Positions 7,054-7,923 of a DNA stretch of 7,923 nucleotides are shown here, piece after piece (within the stretch, counting starts at the first letter, position 1; the number at the start of each line of letters is the position of its first letter). The stretch spans positions 1-7,923 of the forward strand of contig JAVMKL010000041.1 in NCBI GenBank assembly GCA_031732875.1, read 5' to 3'. The stretch is from JAVMKJ01 sp031732875 (GTDB taxonomy: Bacteria > Pseudomonadota > Gammaproteobacteria > Competibacterales > Competibacteraceae). The notes beneath the pieces were generated by a model, which was not told the DNA's origin, did not search any database, and saw only the letters and a list, made by a program, of their open reading frames with translations. The position numbers and the translations under genes are program-made.

Positions 7054-7329
7054 TCAATCCGCTTCGGCCGACGTTTCGTCGAGGGTGGCATGGACCGACT
7101 CGGGTTCGGGCGGCGGCGGGGCCGGGCGAGCGTATTTTTCCTTGATCAGGTGGTCGAGCTTGCCCTCGGCTAGCTCCCGCAGTGCGACGACGGTGGGCTT
7201 ATCGTTTTCCCAGGGAACCAGCGCCTCTCGACCGAGCGCCAGGTCGCGGGCGCGGCGCGCGGCGACCAGCACCAGTTCGAAGCGGTTATCCACCCGGTCG
7301 AGACAGTCTTCAACGGTAATTCGGGCCAT
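7054..7329 (-). CDS. rpoZ: DNA-directed RNA polymerase omega subunit
   Basis: Omega binds the C-terminal part of beta' and helps RNA polymerase assemble. In E. coli its N-terminus forms part of ppGpp site 1 at the beta'-omega interface. The 91-residue protein equals E. coli omega in length and opens with MARITVEDCL, keeping the M-A-R start tied to ppGpp binding. The core is NRFELVLVAARRARDL (15-30), then LVPWENDKPTVVALRE (37-52). The tail differs from E. coli: instead of a glutamine-rich helix it carries a proline stretch (PAPPPPEP, 69-76) and an acidic end. The gene lies between gmk and spoT, its normal position, and probably uses the promoter across the gmk end. Its TGA (7056-7054) is 32 nt before the spoT start chosen here, so the two are probably cotranscribed. 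Confidence 0.97.
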   Translation of the reverse strand: MARITVEDCLDRVDNRFELVLVAARRARDLALGREALVPWENDKPTVVALRELAEGKLDHLIKEKYARPAPPPPEPESVHATLDETSAEAD

Positions 7330-7339
7330 GCGGGGATTT

Positions 7340-7343
7340 CTCC
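7340..7343 (-). promoter_or_regulatory. Ribosome binding site of rpoZ
   Basis: The minus strand carries GGAG (within TTGGAGAAA) 10 nt before the rpoZ ATG. The spacing is slightly long but acceptable. The site supports the ATG at 7327-7329, which also gives the expected MAR N-terminus. Confidence 0.55.
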
Positions 7344-7372
7344 AAATTTTGGCATCGAAGCATAGGTTGAGT

Positions 7373-7401
7373 AGTATAATTAAAACAATCAGTTAAGACA
7401 A
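7373..7401 (-). promoter_or_regulatory. Putative sigma-70 promoter for rpoZ-spoT
   Basis: Reading the minus strand, TTGTCT (7401-7396, 4 of 6 matches to the -35 consensus) is followed by a 17-nt spacer and TATACT (7378-7373, 5 of 6 matches to the -10 consensus). The -35 box lies in the last codons of gmk and the spacer contains the gmk TAA. The surrounding sequence is much richer in A+T than the coding regions. Transcription would start near 7366, leaving a leader of about 35-40 nt before rpoZ. Box quality and spacing are seen in the sequence; activity is inferred. Confidence 0.65.
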
Positions 7402-7923
7402 GAGCGTCCGCAGAAGCTCCCGTTGCCGTTCCAGTTGGGTCGCCCGTCGCTGGCGGTTGGCGATGACGATGGCGCGCAGCGTCTCCAGGGCGGCCGCGAA
7501 ATCGTCGTTGATTACCAAGTAGTCGAATTCGGCGTAATGCGATAATTCATTCAGTGACGCAGCCATGCGCCGCTCGATGACCTCAAGGCTGTCCTGACCG
7601 CGGCCGGCCAACCGTTGCCGCAAAGCCTCACGGGAGGGTGGCAGGATGAAAATGCTCGAGCTATCGGGCATCAGCGCCCGCACCTGCCGGGCGCCCTGCC
7701 AGTCGATTTCCAGGATCACGTCCAGCTCGGCCTGTAATTGTGACAGCACGGCGGCGCGGCTGGTGCCGTAGCGGTTGCCGAAAACCTGGGCGTGCTCCAG
7801 GAAGGCGCCCTTGGCGACCATTGCCTCGAAAGCAGCGAGCGGGATGAAGTGGTAATGCTCGCCGTCCCGCTCGCCGGGGCGGGGCGGACGGGTAGTGTGG
7901 GAGATGGCGACGGCGATGCCGGG
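7393..7923 (-). CDS. gmk: Guanylate kinase, 5'-truncated by the window edge
   Basis: Guanylate kinase transfers phosphate from ATP to GMP (or dGMP), giving GDP in the cytoplasm; it is essential for GTP supply and feeds (p)ppGpp synthesis. The frame is open to the right edge, giving 176 visible residues that end in TAA. Family proteins are about 205 residues, so roughly 30 are missing, including the start codon and the P-loop. Visible landmarks, numbered from the edge, are the GMP-binding stretch SHTTRPPRPGE (8-18), GEHYHF (21-26), FLEHAQVFGNRYGTS (41-55), the EIDWQGA strand (72-78), the SIFILPPS strand (90-97), the lid-like RLAGRGQDS (104-112) and HYAEFDYLVINDD (129-141). These match E. coli Gmk closely. 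An internal ATG at 7819-7821 is not the start, because conserved GMP-binding sequence lies upstream of it in the same frame. rpoZ follows 63 nt downstream. Confidence 0.96.
   Translation of the reverse strand, partial: PGIAVAISHTTRPPRPGERDGEHYHFIPLAAFEAMVAKGAFLEHAQVFGNRYGTSRAAVLSQLQAELDVILEIDWQGARQVRALMPDSSSIFILPPSREALRQRLAGRGQDSLEVIERRMAASLNELSHYAEFDYLVINDDFAAALETLRAIVIANRQRRATQLERQRELLRTLLS

Noticed and set aside
7022..7057. Upstream TTG start for spoT that overlaps the rpoZ stop
   Set aside because: There is no Shine-Dalgarno before it, whereas the downstream GTG at 7021 has AGGAG at 7-nt spacing; the added 12 residues lie outside the conserved domain.
7342..7352. Palindrome CCAAATTTTGG beside the rpoZ ribosome binding site
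   Set aside because: The 5-bp arms are separated by only one base, so it cannot fold as an RNA hairpin; too short to call an operator from one sequence.
1..7923. Search for tRNA or rRNA genes, CRISPR arrays, insertion sequences or transfer signatures
   Set aside because: No cloverleaf-like sequence, regularly spaced repeats, transposase or integrase frame was seen. The gene content is continuous, conserved and compositionally even.

Overview
The window comes from the chromosome of a GC-rich gammaproteobacterium. Every gene I can support lies on the minus strand, so transcription runs from the right edge to the left. The order is gmk (5' end cut off by the window edge), rpoZ, spoT, ridA, recG, an exeA/gspA-type ATPase gene and gspB. 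The gmk-rpoZ-spoT-x-recG order is the classic gammaproteobacterial one. Escherichia coli has trmH between spoT and recG. A RidA-family gene after spoT is, as I recall, the Pseudomonas-like arrangement. The ExeA/GspB pair next to recG, together with the high GC content, suggests a non-enteric lineage. I cannot name a genus from sequence alone.

Right part (about 4817-7923): a guanine-nucleotide and stringent-response block. Gmk makes GDP from GMP. RpoZ (omega) helps build a ppGpp-binding site on RNA polymerase in E. coli. SpoT makes and degrades (p)ppGpp. A good sigma-70-like promoter (TTGTCT, 17 nt, TATACT) straddles the gmk stop codon and probably drives rpoZ-spoT, and perhaps genes further down.

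Middle (4358-4744 and 2101-4200): RidA, an enamine/imine deaminase, and RecG, the branched-DNA helicase. A 157-nt gap separates them and contains a hairpin. The recG and spoT starts share a closely matching initiation region: a purine-rich Shine-Dalgarno, then ATCGACC, then GTG. This argues for GTG starts at both genes, downstream of the longest possible reading frames.

Left part (1-2099): an ExeA-like AAA+ ATPase with a membrane segment and a peptidoglycan-binding domain, followed by GspB. By family knowledge these act together to install the type II secretion outer-membrane pore through the peptidoglycan. They are almost fused to recG: 1 nt separates recG from exeA, and 1 nt separates exeA from gspB, so translational coupling is likely. 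The AT-rich left edge holds a 13-position stem followed by TTTT on the minus strand, which fits the terminator of this operon.

I looked for an undescribed system (long frames on the plus strand, repeats, palindromes, unexplained gaps) and did not find one. The region is a conserved housekeeping cluster. The points worth a second look are the recG-exeA-gspB junction, the matching start regions of spoT and recG, the promoter across the gmk end, and two hairpins.
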